Shown here piece after piece: positions 10,290 through 20,815 of a DNA stretch of 64,000 nucleotides. Both the position numbers and the translations under genes were made by a program. Where the stretch lies: contig NW_003314304.1 of NCBI RefSeq assembly GCF_000143415.4, positions 699,102-763,101 on the forward strand. Direction: 5' to 3'. Positions within the stretch are counted from its first letter, which is position 1; every line of letters starts with the position of its first letter. The DNA is from Selaginella moellendorffii. Its lineage: Eukaryota; Streptophyta; Lycopodiopsida; Selaginellales; Selaginellaceae. The notes under the pieces were generated by a model. The model was given only the letters and a program-made list of their open reading frames with translations, was not told the origin of the DNA and ran no database searches.

Positions 10290-11657
10290 TTATTTTACTT
10301 CATCCTGCGCGTAGTCACTGAGCACCTGCTTCATAGCGTGAAACTTAGGACGGGAGACAGGCATGACAACAGGAAAGCGTCCCTTGAACCAGTCCAGATC
10401 TCGACCACCAAACAGCGATCCCTCACGGTAATGCAGAAAGTTGTGCTGGATAAGGCTGAAGAGTGCCTCCTTCCGGATGACTTGACGTAGATCGTTGACG
10501 CTGCAAACGCCACCCTCAGCGTCCGTGAGCCTTTTCAACAGCAACTTGAACTCGTCAGGAGTCCACAGAGGCGAGACGCCCTTCACCGGATCTTCGGCAA
10601 AGGGGATCCCCAGCACAGGCCTCGTCCATTTCTGCGGAAGGTTCTCCGGCTGCATGCCTTCCGCGATCTCTGCCCATGACTTGGCCTGCATGAATCGTCG
10701 AGCTTTCTCCCAGGCTGCCTGCATCTCAGCTTCATCGTTTCCGCACCACGAAAGCTGTCTAGCAATGTGCTTGAGCGAGTTGATCCTCCCACCAAAGTAG
10801 TCGTAAATCTCCTTCCACATCCCGGGTGGTACGTCTCGATCTTTCAGCAGCCCCTTGAAAAACTTGAAGGACTCTTCCTCCGTAAGATCACCCACGACTC
10901 CAACCATATACCTGTCTTTACCGAAATGAGCCTCCATCCAAAACTTGAAGAAGTCCTCCGACGAGCAAAGGATCACGTTAGTGATTCCCATCTGCTTGGT
11001 AACCATGATCAGCCAGGCCTGGAGAGTCATCAAGTTCTCCTCTTCTGATTCACTAAGGCTCCACTCGTGCAGCCGGTTGGCCTCGTCGATGATCAGAGTG
11101 GGATATCCTCCTTGGCCACGAGAAACGAGCCGAGCAAGCGACGTCCACCCTGCGAACAAGGATTCCAGCGCCTTCAGAAGTCCTTGCATGTCCGTCCCTT
11201 CGACCTTCTCAATAGCATCCATCGCCTCGATCAAATCCTTGAAAAGATGTTTGATGAAGCCGGCTCCTGCCTCCTCTTCGTCTGCCTCGTCTGCCTTACC
11301 TGACTCCATGCTAGCCTTCCCCTCTGTAGAGTTCATCAGCTTCTCCAAGAATTTCCTGGCGGCCGGCACAAAGTTGTACAAAACCTGCGCCTTCAGCTCC
11401 CTCCCAAAGCTGGCCGCCGTGTTGAAAGTGCCGGAGCGCATGTCAATGTGGATCGGAAAAGTATGGTTGTCCCGGCGCTCTCGAAACATGAACTCAGCCA
11501 GCAGTGCGGACTTGCCTGAATCTGGAGGCCCCGTGACAAGAACCATCGATCCATCCCGAGCCGAAACCATATCCCTGAGACCCTTCAGCTCTTCTGATCT
11601 GTTGAAGAACACCCCTGACGACAACCTGGACGCCCTCCAGAGATTCCTCCTCGCCAT
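10290..11657 (-). CDS. P-loop ATPase of the archaeal-ATPase/STAND-like type
   Basis: This is an intact single-exon gene of 455 codons. The ATG at 11657 (MARRNLWRAS) is preferred, because the two codons upstream in frame offer only TTG. A Walker A motif, VTGPPDSGKSALL, lies at residues 41-53 and a Walker B motif, TLIIDEANRLHEW, at about 187-199. A probable sensor region (NVILCSSEDFFKFW) and a C-terminal helical or winged-helix-like part follow. The arrangement resembles the ATPase domain family common in archaea (PF01637) and the STAND NTPases. Some plants and fungi have such genes, but no role is established that I know of. The short basic N-terminus could be a mitochondrial signal. A telo-box cluster and a TATA motif precede it. 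It is the only intact gene inside the 10-kb insert between the direct repeats. Confidence 0.85.
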   Translation of the reverse strand: MARRNLWRASRLSSGVFFNRSEELKGLRDMVSARDGSMVLVTGPPDSGKSALLAEFMFRERRDNHTFPIHIDMRSGTFNTAASFGRELKAQVLYNFVPAARKFLEKLMNSTEGKASMESGKADEADEEEAGAGFIKHLFKDLIEAMDAIEKVEGTDMQGLLKALESLFAGWTSLARLVSRGQGGYPTLIIDEANRLHEWSLSESEEENLMTLQAWLIMVTKQMGITNVILCSSEDFFKFWMEAHFGKDRYMVGVVGDLTEEESFKFFKGLLKDRDVPPGMWKEIYDYFGGRINSLKHIARQLSWCGNDEAEMQAAWEKARRFMQAKSWAEIAEGMQPENLPQKWTRPVLGIPFAEDPVKGVSPLWTPDEFKLLLKRLTDAEGGVCSVNDLRQVIRKEALFSLIQHNFLHYREGSLFGGRDLDWFKGRFPVVMPVSRPKFHAMKQVLSDYAQDEVK

Positions 11658-11674
11658 CGCCAATGAATGATACG

Positions 11675-11731
11675 TTTTAGGGTTTTAGTTTTAGGGTTTA
11701 TGGGTAACGAAAAACCCTAGTTTTAGGGTTT
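11675..11731 (-). promoter_or_regulatory. Telo-box cluster (AAACCCTA) in the ATPase 5' region
   Basis: Four telomere-repeat-like motifs occur within 57 bp, in both orientations (ttttagggtttta, ttttagggttta, aaaaccctag, ttttagggttt), 18-75 bp upstream of the ATG. Telo-boxes are known plant promoter or leader elements, often in genes active in dividing cells. Confidence 0.6.
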
Positions 11732-11785
11732 CTAACGGTCTAAAAGCCACGTGTATATGATCCAACGGTGACGATTTAGACGTTC

Positions 11786-11792
11786 ATTTATA
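11786..11792 (-). promoter_or_regulatory. Candidate TATA box of the ATPase gene
   Basis: TATAAAT on the minus strand lies 128 bp upstream of the ATG and upstream of the telo-box cluster. This would give a leader of about 95-100 nt. Confidence 0.45.
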
Positions 11793-11799
11793 TCCGACC

Positions 11800-13424
11800 T
11801 TTCCCCTTGTATATTCAGAAACAATTTATTCTTCATGTTTTTTCTCGTCTAGAATTCACGCCTAGAAACTCGCAATTAAATCTAATTTGCCTCTAAAGCT
11901 GATTGAATTTGCCCCCGCAGCCTTGGACAAATTCACAACTTTGTCCATGTAGCTAATTCAGTTGTGAAACATATACCAGAATAAAATTAATTTAATTTAA
12001 TTATAACCAGGTTAGCTAAATAACATGTAGTAATAAGTTGGATGTAAACAATATCTTGGATATAATAATAATTTTATTGACAATTAGAATAAAATTTACG
12101 TTTTAGGCAACACTTTCTTTTTCATTTGGGTTTTTAGTGTCTTTCACTTTTCTTTCAGCTACTCTGTTGGGATTTATAGGAAATCTTTTTCAAATATGCA
12201 TATGGTGAGTTTTTTATATGTTTTTAAAAAGGTTTTTGGTTTTAAAATCAGAAAAAAATTTAGGAGCTATTGCAGGGTAATTTGTGATATTTTTACTGGT
12301 CTTTTTTTAATTTTATTTTTCATCCTACGTCTTTAGTTTTTAACTTTGCCTATCTCTTTCAACATAGATTTTGTGGTGAGCATCCTCTCTTTATTAAAAT
12401 TATGAAGTGTACGATGACTATTAGCTCAGATTTATTTGACAGAAATATCAATGACTGAGATTCAATATCTTATCTTTCATAATCAGCTCATATTTTATCT
12501 TCCATAATCAGTTCATCCTAATCCAAAGCTAAGTAAACAACCATATTAGGATGAACATTATGTCGGATATTTTGAAGTTTTTCTATTTTATTTTGTTAAC
12601 AACACAAATTTTCAGCTTTAAGTTGATGAAGTTATTGAATATTGATTTTGAATATTTTCAGCTCTGGAGTTTCTCCTGTATGAGATCTCTCTTCCACTAT
12701 TTCCGTCACCTACAGTGTTTTTAGGTTTAAAGTTGAAGAATTATTATGAGGATATTGTTTTCAGTTACCATCACCACCGATTTATTATCGCCACGTCTTT
12801 TTACATCTACGAAGCTTATCTTTTGATAGCAGCACCATGCTTCTTATCTTTTGACATTACTTTAAATTCTAATGTTTTAGTTTCCTCTCGACTTTATATG
12901 TTTTTTATTTTTTTAATTAAGCACTTTTCTGAGTCGGAGGCCCAAGTTAAATTCGAATTTGCTTGTGTCTAAACAAAAACCATGCACGAATTGTTTCCTC
13001 CTCGACTTTTGTTTTGTGCTCATTGAGCTATATGCTTTAAAGGCTGTATTTAAATTCCTAGCTGAGATATCAGTATAATCCAACTCACTCTGCTGTTTCA
13101 TTCAAGTTGAAAGAAGTAACATTTTTCCTGTACAAAGTGGTTGACTGTTCATCTTGCTTTGTGAGGAGCCAATTCTGTGTATTCTTAATGAGGCAATTTG
13201 CATCATGGCACTGAAATTTCCATTATTTTCTTTATAGCTGCAGATTCGTTGAGCTGCTGTCAGAAGAGCTATAGCAATTTTAGCTTGGAATCATGGCCTG
13301 GATGATTGATCGGTTCATCCGCTGCTGCTGCTGTGAATGATCTCCTGGAAGAAGAAGGAAGACGGATTGAACACCTCCGACTGAATGGAGAAGGACAGGA
13401 ACGTTTTTTATGTGTGAATTGGGC
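11800..13424. other. AT-rich region without recognisable genes
   Basis: About 1.6 kb of AT-rich DNA. The open frames are short and of low complexity. I see no protein family, RNA gene or array. Confidence 0.5.
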
Positions 13425-13540
13425 TTAACTTAAGTTGAGTTAAGGTGGGTCTTATCTTAAAAATTTTTTTTAGGTAAGTGTTTTTGTTAGCTGAAGTTGC
13501 AAAACCTAACGCCATCTTAACTTAAAATAAGTTAAGATGG
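13425..13540. repeat. Inverted-repeat (MITE-like) segment with a strong hairpin
   Basis: A perfect 13-bp inverted repeat with a 3-nt loop lies at 13512-13540 (ccatcttaactta / taagttaagatgg). The left part (13427-13450, taacttaagttgagttaag) is roughly complementary to the right end. The 115-bp segment could therefore be a small MITE-like element or the folded end of one. Confidence 0.45.
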
Positions 13541-13608
13541 GCTAGAATGGGCTCACTATCAGAACTCTGTATAGTGACATCCTAGCAATGTGAACCAATC
13601 ATCTGTGA

Positions 13609-13965
13609 CACAGGAGTCAAGAAATGTTGTCCACCAACTCTCTTCAGCATACATCGACACTATGGAAGGAAAACAACTATCAGAGATTCAGGTAGCAGGT
13701 ATGTATCTCTACCTCATGTTGTACGCTGACGATCTGTTACTCCTTGCATAACATATGCAATACCAGCTTGACGTAAGAGTGAGATGGTAGTACTTCGACA
13801 GACAAAGAAGCAAGCCACCATGGATCCGATCAAAGTCTTCTATCGTGGAACACTGAGAGTACAACAATACAAGTACCCGGGATACATCGCCCATGAACGT
13901 GACCCCTGGCATGCTGGAGCAGATGATCGTTTTCGTGCCAGCGCACCCGCAACCACAACATCAGC
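13609..13965 (+). mobile_element. LINE-type reverse transcriptase remnant
   Basis: Broken plus-strand frames read GVKKCCPPTLFSI, then YIDTMEGKQLSEIQ, then YLYLMLYADDLLLLA, then (after a stop) VVLRQTKKQATMDPIKVFYRG and QQYKYPGYIAHE. This is the order of the reverse transcriptase palm in non-LTR retrotransposons: the GV.QGCPLSPTLF motif, the YADD catalytic box, and the FYKG..FKYLG block. At least one frameshift and two stops interrupt it. No endonuclease or poly(A) tail was found. Confidence 0.82.
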
Positions 13966-14241
13966 CATTAGGGAATGAAGCGCGAAATGCCCCATGCATG
14001 CGTTGTATATGGTTTTTTTTCTACATATCTAATAAAAAGTATGATCCATTATCTTCTGTGCAAAACTCGCACTTCCGAAAGGGTTGCTTTTTGCGTCAAG
14101 CTTTCGGTTTTCTGGTCTGCCCGTGTTAAGTCTCCGGATTTCGACAGGCTTAAAAGAAAAAGAAAAAAACAATGTTGTTAAAGCTGTAGTCTTTTTGGGT
14201 AAATCAGATAAATAAACCATACAGAGAAATTTTGATTTAAA

Positions 14242-14245
<4 letters not shown>

Positions 14246-14285
<40 letters not shown>
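14246..14285. repeat. (TA)n microsatellite
   Basis: An acatacata lead-in is followed by an uninterrupted TA run of nearly 40 bp. Confidence 0.9.
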
Positions 14286-14293
<8 letters not shown>

Positions 14294-14399
14294 TGATTAC
14301 AAATTTAACCACTAGTTAATCCACAAACCCAAACAGGCACGATCAGAACTCATTACTTTTTTCACATTGGCTTGACAGCTCCAACCTCTGAAAGTCTTC

Positions 14400-15101
14400 A
14401 TCAAGCAGGGGAACAGTGATGGTCATAACACACCGCATTTCGCCTCCGGCTGCGAATCATCAGCAGTAAGTTACCTTCGAGGATTCGACGTCTGATGGCG
14501 CGGTAGCTGCTTCTACCACTGGGAGGTGGAAGAGCTGGAGAAGGCAATGAGTTTGCTTGCGCTGCAGACGAAACGGGCTTACCAGCAGCAGCAGGCGACG
14601 GTGTTGAGAGGTGCTGGAGTTGCTCAACCAGCTGCAAGGCCTCTCAAGAAAATCAGCAACAAAAGAAAATCACACCCCAATTGTTTCTACTCACAATTGA
14701 AGCATACCATTTCTTCCTTTGCGTGTCATCAGCGTCCACAGCCTCATCCATTTCCAATGTCGCATTGCTCCCTCACTCAACATCTCTTCTTCCTCCGCCT
14801 CCTCCTGAGGCATTTCATACTCGTCCTCTATTTGCTCTTCAGCGCGAACACTGTCGTTACTTCACGGTGAGGAGCTCCAGGGACTGTAAAACAAACTAAG
14901 AATGCGGCATTCGACCAAATAAACAGCAGCTCCGACCAAACAAACGAAGCAGGAAAAACAAAGAAGACTGGCCGATTCTACCAAGCAAAGCTTCAATGTG
15001 GACTAGAGATTGTTGAGCAAGTAGCCGCTTATGGTGCTCTGAAGCGCTTTCGTTGAGCCGGGACGCACACGCAACCCTCGTGAAGAGGCCGCTGGAGGAG
15101 G
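14400..15101 (-). other. Possible decayed gene, unidentified
   Basis: Minus-strand frames read like protein but shift frame: SDSVRAEEQIEDEYEMPQEEAEEE, then (plus one base) TLEMDEAVDADDTQRKKWYASIVSR, then a segment with SSYRAIRRRILEGN. Upstream there is ASRLNESASEHHKRLLAQQ. The acidic linker and basic patch would suit a nuclear or transposon protein. No family is recognised and I cannot build an intact gene. The stretch abuts the right duplication junction at 15102. Confidence 0.3.
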
Positions 15102-16532
15102 GCAAACAATCTTCGATTCCATGCTTGTGAGAAACGTTGTTTCCTTGACGGCCATGATCACCGGCTATGCCAGCTCGGCCAGTTTCTAAAAGCCGAGCTC
15201 TTGTTCAAGGCCATGCCGGAGAGAAACATAGTGTCATGGACGGCTATGGTGTCTGCATATGCCCAGAACAGGCATTTGCAAGAAGCTCGCGCCTTGCTCG
15301 ATTCCATGCCCGAGAAGAACGTCGTCACGTACAACGCGATGATCCAAGCATACGCCGATGCCAGAGAGATCGACGAGGCGAGAGCTTTGTTCGATCGAAT
15401 GCCCTCGAGGAACGTTGCGTCGTGGAATGTGATGCTCAAGACTTATGCCGAGGCTGGGCTTGTGGACAAGACGGAGAACTTGTTCCGGGACATGCCCGAG
15501 AAGGACACCGTCTCGTGGAACATCGTGATCCAATCCTACTTCTCCAGCACCAAGATCGAAAAGGCGAGGCAGGCCTTCGCAGAGATGCCTCGCCCGGACG
15601 TGGTGACTTCCAACATCATGATCGCGGGCTTCGTCCAGAACGGGCATCTGGAAGACGCGAGGAGGATCTTCGACGGGAGGAGCTCGCAGCTCGACATCGT
15701 CTCCTGGAACACGATCATCTCGGCGTACGCGCAGCGGGGAGACTTCGCAGTGGCGCAGGAGCTCTTCGATTCCATGACGCACTGAACGAAGATCACTCTC
15801 TTCTCGGCATACGCCCAGCACCGCCGTCTCGAGGAGGCCAAGCTTCTCTTCGATCGAATGCCGCACGAAAGGAGCGTAGAGATTTGGAACGCGCTGGCGG
15901 CGGCCTACGTCCACGACTCGCGATTCAACGAGGCCAAGCGATTGTTTGACGAGATGCCCGAGAGAGATGTCTTCTCCTGGACGGGGATGGTGGCGGCCTA
16001 CACCACGAGCGGTAACTTGGATCTTGCCAGGAGGATGTTCGACAGCATGCCCGACAAAGATCTTGTCGCCTGGAACTCGATGATTGCAGCGCACTGTCGT
16101 GTCGGGACTGTGGACGACGTGCTGCGCCTCTACACCGGTCTGCTGCTGGCCGGCACTGTCCCCGACGAGGTGACATTCACGACCGTGCTGGGAGCTTCCA
16201 GCCACGCGGGGCTCCTGCGCGAGGGACTGGCTTACTTCGTCTCGATGACGCTCGATCACCGGATCATGCCTTTGCACCGCCACTACCGCTGCGTGATCGA
16301 TCTTCTCGGGAGGTCCGGGCTGCTGCTGGATGCCGAGCAGCTGCTCAAAGGCCTGCCTTACAACTTCGCGGCGGATGACATCGCTGGAGCGGCGTTCCTG
16401 GGAGCTTGCAAGACGCACAGAGACGTCGATCGTGGAGCTCAAGTTGCGAGAGAAGTGATAGATATGGATGCCAAGGATGACACTCCATATGTGCTTCTCT
16501 CCAGCATCTACTCCGGACGAAGAGCTGTGTAG
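15102..16532 (+). pseudogene. 5'-truncated, broken copy of the PPR gene at 2328
   Basis: It lacks the first 117 codons of the parent. A 1-bp deletion (gcccagctggg became gccagctcgg, near 15170) shifts the start. A CGA-to-TGA change creates a stop at 15783-15785, and a 9-bp in-frame deletion follows directly. After the stop the frame stays open to the parental end at 16532. The nonsense change is C-to-T at a CpG, as expected of methylcytosine decay. No ATG-led product with an N-terminus is possible. Confidence 0.9.
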
Positions 16533-17407
16533 AAAGATAGTCAGTGGATTGAACATCGATCAATCGGAAAAAGCTTGTACCGGGATGACAACAAAAGCCT
16601 GTAAATGTGAGAACAAGAAATAGACATCGATACGTGTGTCACGCTACCTAGCGTCGTCATGACTCGGACGTTGTCTTAACTGGCCCATTCCTCTGCTCCG
16701 GAGAGATATCCATCTCGAACACCAAAACTTCATCCGAGACCGGCCGAAGATCCTGTGTTCCACCGTCAAACTGACTACTCTCGCCATTTTCCTTGCGTTC
16801 GAGACTGTCCAAGTCTACCGCTTCGAGGTCTGATGTAATGCCGACCAGCGTCTGTCTGTCTTCTTCGTCCTCCTCCCTGTCTCGCTTGGGCCGTGGACCT
16901 TCTCGTTCCAGATGCTGGACTTGGTTGGAAGATGTAGCCGTGTCAACCAGGTCCTCGTCCTCACCAAGAACTACTTCGCCATCGCTGCCGCTGCTGCTAC
17001 TGCTGCTGCCGCTATCTGCTAAGGAAAAATGTATGTTTTGTCCATCTTCAGTCACGTCTGGATTCGTTTCAAGATCGTCTTGAAACGGAAACCATGGTGA
17101 GTCCGACCCAAAGAGGCGAGCACTGTAAGCAGTACATGTCAACTCAATGGCTACCAAAAACTAAGCTCGTTTTACTAACCTCTCCTGCTCGTCGCAAAGG
17201 CGAGCAGACTTGATAATCACCTCGGAAGAGTCCTCTTCAAAGAAGGCATCCTGCAAAAGAAAAGTGTAAGTGCAGAGGAAGAAAAATGACTAGAAATACC
17301 TCTTCCGTGTCGTCGTTATCAAACATGTTGTATCTGAAAACTTTTCTAGTCAAGTTACCAGCCAGCGCAGATATACCATAATCACGATCACAAAGGTCAT
17401 CTTCATC
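15102..17407. repeat. Right copy of the 2.3-kb direct duplication
   Basis: This is the partner of 2678-4991 in the same orientation. On its left it cuts into the PPR coding region. On its right it runs seamlessly into the rest of the intact SAPS gene. Confidence 0.93.
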
Positions 17408-19797
17408 ACTATCCAAGGGTCTGTTGTGGTTTGATATCGGCCGCCTGCAGACAAGCAAGTTAAAACATCACATCAACATGATGTACCATCTCAACACAAC
17501 ATAACTCACCCACATGACCATTGGTACACATTTTCTACCGTATTTCGCTCCTGAAGCACCGTGGACTTCCATTTGAGCCAGCTCCAATTATCCTGAAGAT
17601 GGATAGCTTAGATCAATGTGTTAGGTGGATCAACAATCAAACACCTGCAAGTATCTCTGGACTTGCTCGTTTTCAGATTGTGTCAAGCTGTTGGCAATCC
17701 GCGTTAGATGTCCAATGTTCCCGACTCTTGGAGGTTGCTTCCTTTCTGATCTTGACTGCACAGATAATGCATGCCATTAACGAAGATCACAAAAGTTTAG
17801 CTAGCTTACTTCTCGCTGCTGGTCGTGCAGCGTATTCGAAACGTATGGGTCTTTGTCCACTTCAAGCAGCCTTCCTACGAGGTTGCAATCTCGAAACAAG
17901 CTATCGACGACAGTAGAGCTCCCATAATTAATACATGTGAGTAGTACGGTCTCCACATGATGATGCAACATGTTATTAAAGGGATAGCTGCACAAAAGAC
18001 ACCCTGCAAAATTAGAAACTGTCAAGCCGTATGCCTCTGCTCTATTGCATTTACGGTTCTCAAAAATTGCATCAAGAAAAATTCATACGTACTCGAAGAA
18101 CAGGTTTAGCAGTCTCTGTAATGCCTTGTGCTGAACCAGAACTTCTCCAACTCTGTCGGGATCTGCTCTTAAGAGAGCGGCAGTGAACTCCACAATCTGC
18201 AAACCAGAAACAGTCAAGACAAATAAATAGTAAATAACACCCTCGCCTTTAGACGATGGGTACCGAATGGCGGCCTTAATATCCCATAAGTAGTCGGTAG
18301 TGAGGCTTCGTCCTTAGAAACATCCAACACTTTTAGCATTTCGCCTGCACAACACTGAAATAGGTGATAGTCCGAGGACAGTCCACTAAACGTACCTAAG
18401 GTCTGAAGCATCTCATCTAAAGTCTCTGGGACAACAGTAGACGGCTGCCCCTTCGGTTCCAACAAAGAGATACACACAGACAACGAGTGCACAAGAATTG
18501 CCTTCGAGTTTACGTTTTCCAAGGCCCGAGTGAAAAGCTTTGTCACAAATCTTGAAAAAGCAGAATCTTAGAAGTGCGTTACTAGATTAAAAGCGAGAGC
18601 ATTTACCTCGGACTAGAGAGTTTCAAGGCGAGAGCAGACTGAGGCAATCGCATTACTGTGCACAAAGTGTTCGCAGCATTTGCATGGACTTCAGACTTCT
18701 TCTCCTGTATTGAAACACGACCTCAGCATTTGAAAAAACGTTTAAAAGGCAGGACTACTTACGGAAGAGCTGAGCTTGTCCACTAACATATCAATCAACT
18801 CGGTTTCTGCTAGCCATTGGACAGCCTCTGAGTGGTATGTGTAGATTTGGTTATTGGCGCCAACGAGGCGCATCAGAACCTACAGGCCTAGACTTCTCAA
18901 CGACAACGTCTCAACGGAGCTGATTTTACCTCCATGATTGAAGTTAATCCAATGTGATCCACCATTTGCTGCAAAACTTCTGTATGATTCTGAAAACCAA
19001 TGCTGCTCAGTTCACGAAAGAGTGGAGCGAGATGATTATAGTCAAATACCTGTATATAATGCATAAGTTCCTCCGTCTTTCTAACAAGCAGACCGATAAC
19101 AATCTAAGATCAAATAAAAACAGTCAAGGATGACAAATTCAGCTTTGAACGTCAACACTTACCCTGGAAAAGTTTCCAGCTTGTTGATCATCTCGATCAT
19201 AGTCAGGAACCAGAAAAGAAAAGAGAGACTCCATCAGCTGCGCACAAAACAAAACAGTTCCAGACAAAAGAATTGTTTCCTGGAAGAAGGAAAGTATAAA
19301 CTAGAAGAACCTCTTCATCACAGGCCAGCGTTGTCAAGATGTCGTCCACTTCCGAGCTCAGTATCGCACTCGATACAAAAGAGTACCTGGGCAAGAGAGA
19401 GCGTGTGACAAGACAGACAAAGACGCGAAACTCTATTCTTACTTGTAAGATTTCTCGTCGTCGTGAACTGGCACTACGATGGCGTACGAGATCATTTTCT
19501 TCATCCGATCCTTGTTCTGGAGGCTACACACACGCACAAACAAACAATGGTCACTCGCTCACTCCACCACAAGAAAAGAAAAAATCGAAACGAGAATCGA
19601 AGAAAGAGAGCTCACAATTTCATGAGATCTTGGTTGCGGTAGCAGCTCTGGAGCACATCATCCTCGTTGAGAATCTCCTCGAGAGTGCACTCTTCGCTTT
19701 CGAGCATGTTTGGCAGCTGATAGGAGGAATAGGAAGCTTAGCGCGAGGGAATGCAAGAAGGAACACCTACATTCGAGCCCCAGAAGGAGCCGGCCAT
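16657..19797 (-). CDS. SAPS-domain regulatory subunit of protein phosphatase 6
   Basis: This is an intact 18-exon gene whose exons I could join with consistent phases from the ATG at 19797 (MAGSFWGSN) to the TGA at 16657. The total is about 2106 coding bases, about 701 residues. Conserved stretches are NMLESEECTLEEILNEDDVLQ, RMKKMISYAIVVP, a central TTYGILRPPFGTHRLK and YPFNNMLHHHVE, RVGNIGHLTRIAN, and DSDEDDLCDRDYGISAL, followed by an acidic Ser-rich tail. This is the SIT4-associated (SAPS) family; plant members (SAL) join the PP6 catalytic subunit FyPP and help control PIN auxin-carrier phosphorylation. Introns are 37-106 bp, mostly near 50-60. The end of exon 11 is ambiguous: AGG|GTGTTA, or AAG|GC, both in frame. 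The gene is divergent from the phosphatase at 20076, and its 3' part is duplicated at 4241-4991. Confidence 0.93.
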
Positions 19798-20075
19798 GGC
19801 GCAGACGAGATTCTAGCTCCCAATCATCGACGAGCCTCTTCCCGGGACAAAACCCTAGCTAGATCCCACCTCAAAATGCGCGCCTCGATCGTGACAAGAA
19901 CAGGATGAGCAAGCCCGGAAGAGATTCTACCGCGCTGGAGCGTGGATTAGAAGCAAGAAACGCGGCCTTGGGCCGAAAAGGAAGAAAGCTTTGGAACTAG
20001 GCCTAAGAAGAGAAATTTTCGTTTAGGGTTCTTCGCTAGGAACTAGGTAGGAAGGAAATATTCTCGTTCTCGACA

Positions 20076-20714
20076 ATGCAGCGCGTCCACGATCTCGACA
20101 GCAAGATCTCTCTCTGGATTCACCAGGCCGGCGCCAGGATTCCTCGATTCGTGCTGCGCGTGCTGGAATTCTCCGGCGATGGCGTCTTCTGGATCGTCGC
20201 AATCGCGGCGCTGGCTTTCGCGGCTCCATCCTCGCCCCAGCTCCAGCTCCTGGTGCCCGACCTGATGCTGGGATTCGTGCTGGATGTGTTGCTGGTGGCG
20301 TCGATCAAGACGATCGTGCGCCGCCCTCGTCCAATCTACAACAAAGGCATGTATGTGATTTCTTCCGTGGATCACTGGTCGTTTCCCAGCGGCCATTCCT
20401 CGCGAGCGCTCTTCATGGCGACCTTCTTTTGGCTCAAGGCCGCGAGCTCCATTTCTTCTTCTTCTTCTTTGCCGCCATCGCCACCGCGGGCGAGCTTGCT
20501 CGAGTTCGTCGTCACGGTGGAATTCTTGGCTCTCTCCTGGGCTGTGGCCACCGCCATCTCTCGAGTTCTCTTGGGGAGACACTACGTGATGGATGTGTTC
20601 GTTGGCTCGAGCCTGGGAGTTTTGGAGGCGGCGGTGGTGGACAAGTTCTCTCACGCCACGCTGCATCAAGCTTTGAGGAAGAAGCTCTCGGCCACCACCA
20701 TCGCTTGGAGGTAG
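20076..20714 (+). CDS. Lipid phosphate phosphatase (PAP2 family, LPP-beta-like)
   Basis: This is a single-exon gene of 212 codons with an ATG at 20076. All three parts of the PAP2 signature are present: K78TIVRRPRP86, PSGH at 104-107, and S162RVLLGRHYVMD173. About five hydrophobic segments predict a multi-pass membrane enzyme, probably of the endoplasmic reticulum. By family it removes phosphate from phosphatidate, lysophosphatidate or isoprenoid diphosphates; the length and motif spacing fit plant LPP-beta-like proteins. A Ser-rich linker (SSISSSSSLPPSPPR) separates motifs 2 and 3. The start codon lies 278 bp from the SAPS gene start in divergent arrangement, and a telo-box-like tttagggtt occurs in the leader near 20022. 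Confidence 0.92.
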   Translation: MQRVHDLDSKISLWIHQAGARIPRFVLRVLEFSGDGVFWIVAIAALAFAAPSSPQLQLLVPDLMLGFVLDVLLVASIKTIVRRPRPIYNKGMYVISSVDHWSFPSGHSSRALFMATFFWLKAASSISSSSSLPPSPPRASLLEFVVTVEFLALSWAVATAISRVLLGRHYVMDVFVGSSLGVLEAAVVDKFSHATLHQALRKKLSATTIAWR

Positions 20715-20815
20715 CGAGAATCTCTACCTCTTCTATAGCTCGCTATTTTCAGAGCATTGAATGAAAGCTTGATACCCTGGAAAAACTTTCCAAGGTATTC
20801 TTGGAACGGCTGCCT

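Noticed and set aside
12715-12972. 85-codon plus-strand frame in the AT-rich region
   Set aside because: It starts at a non-ATG codon and has the low-complexity Phe/Tyr/Ile make-up expected of AT-rich DNA read by chance.
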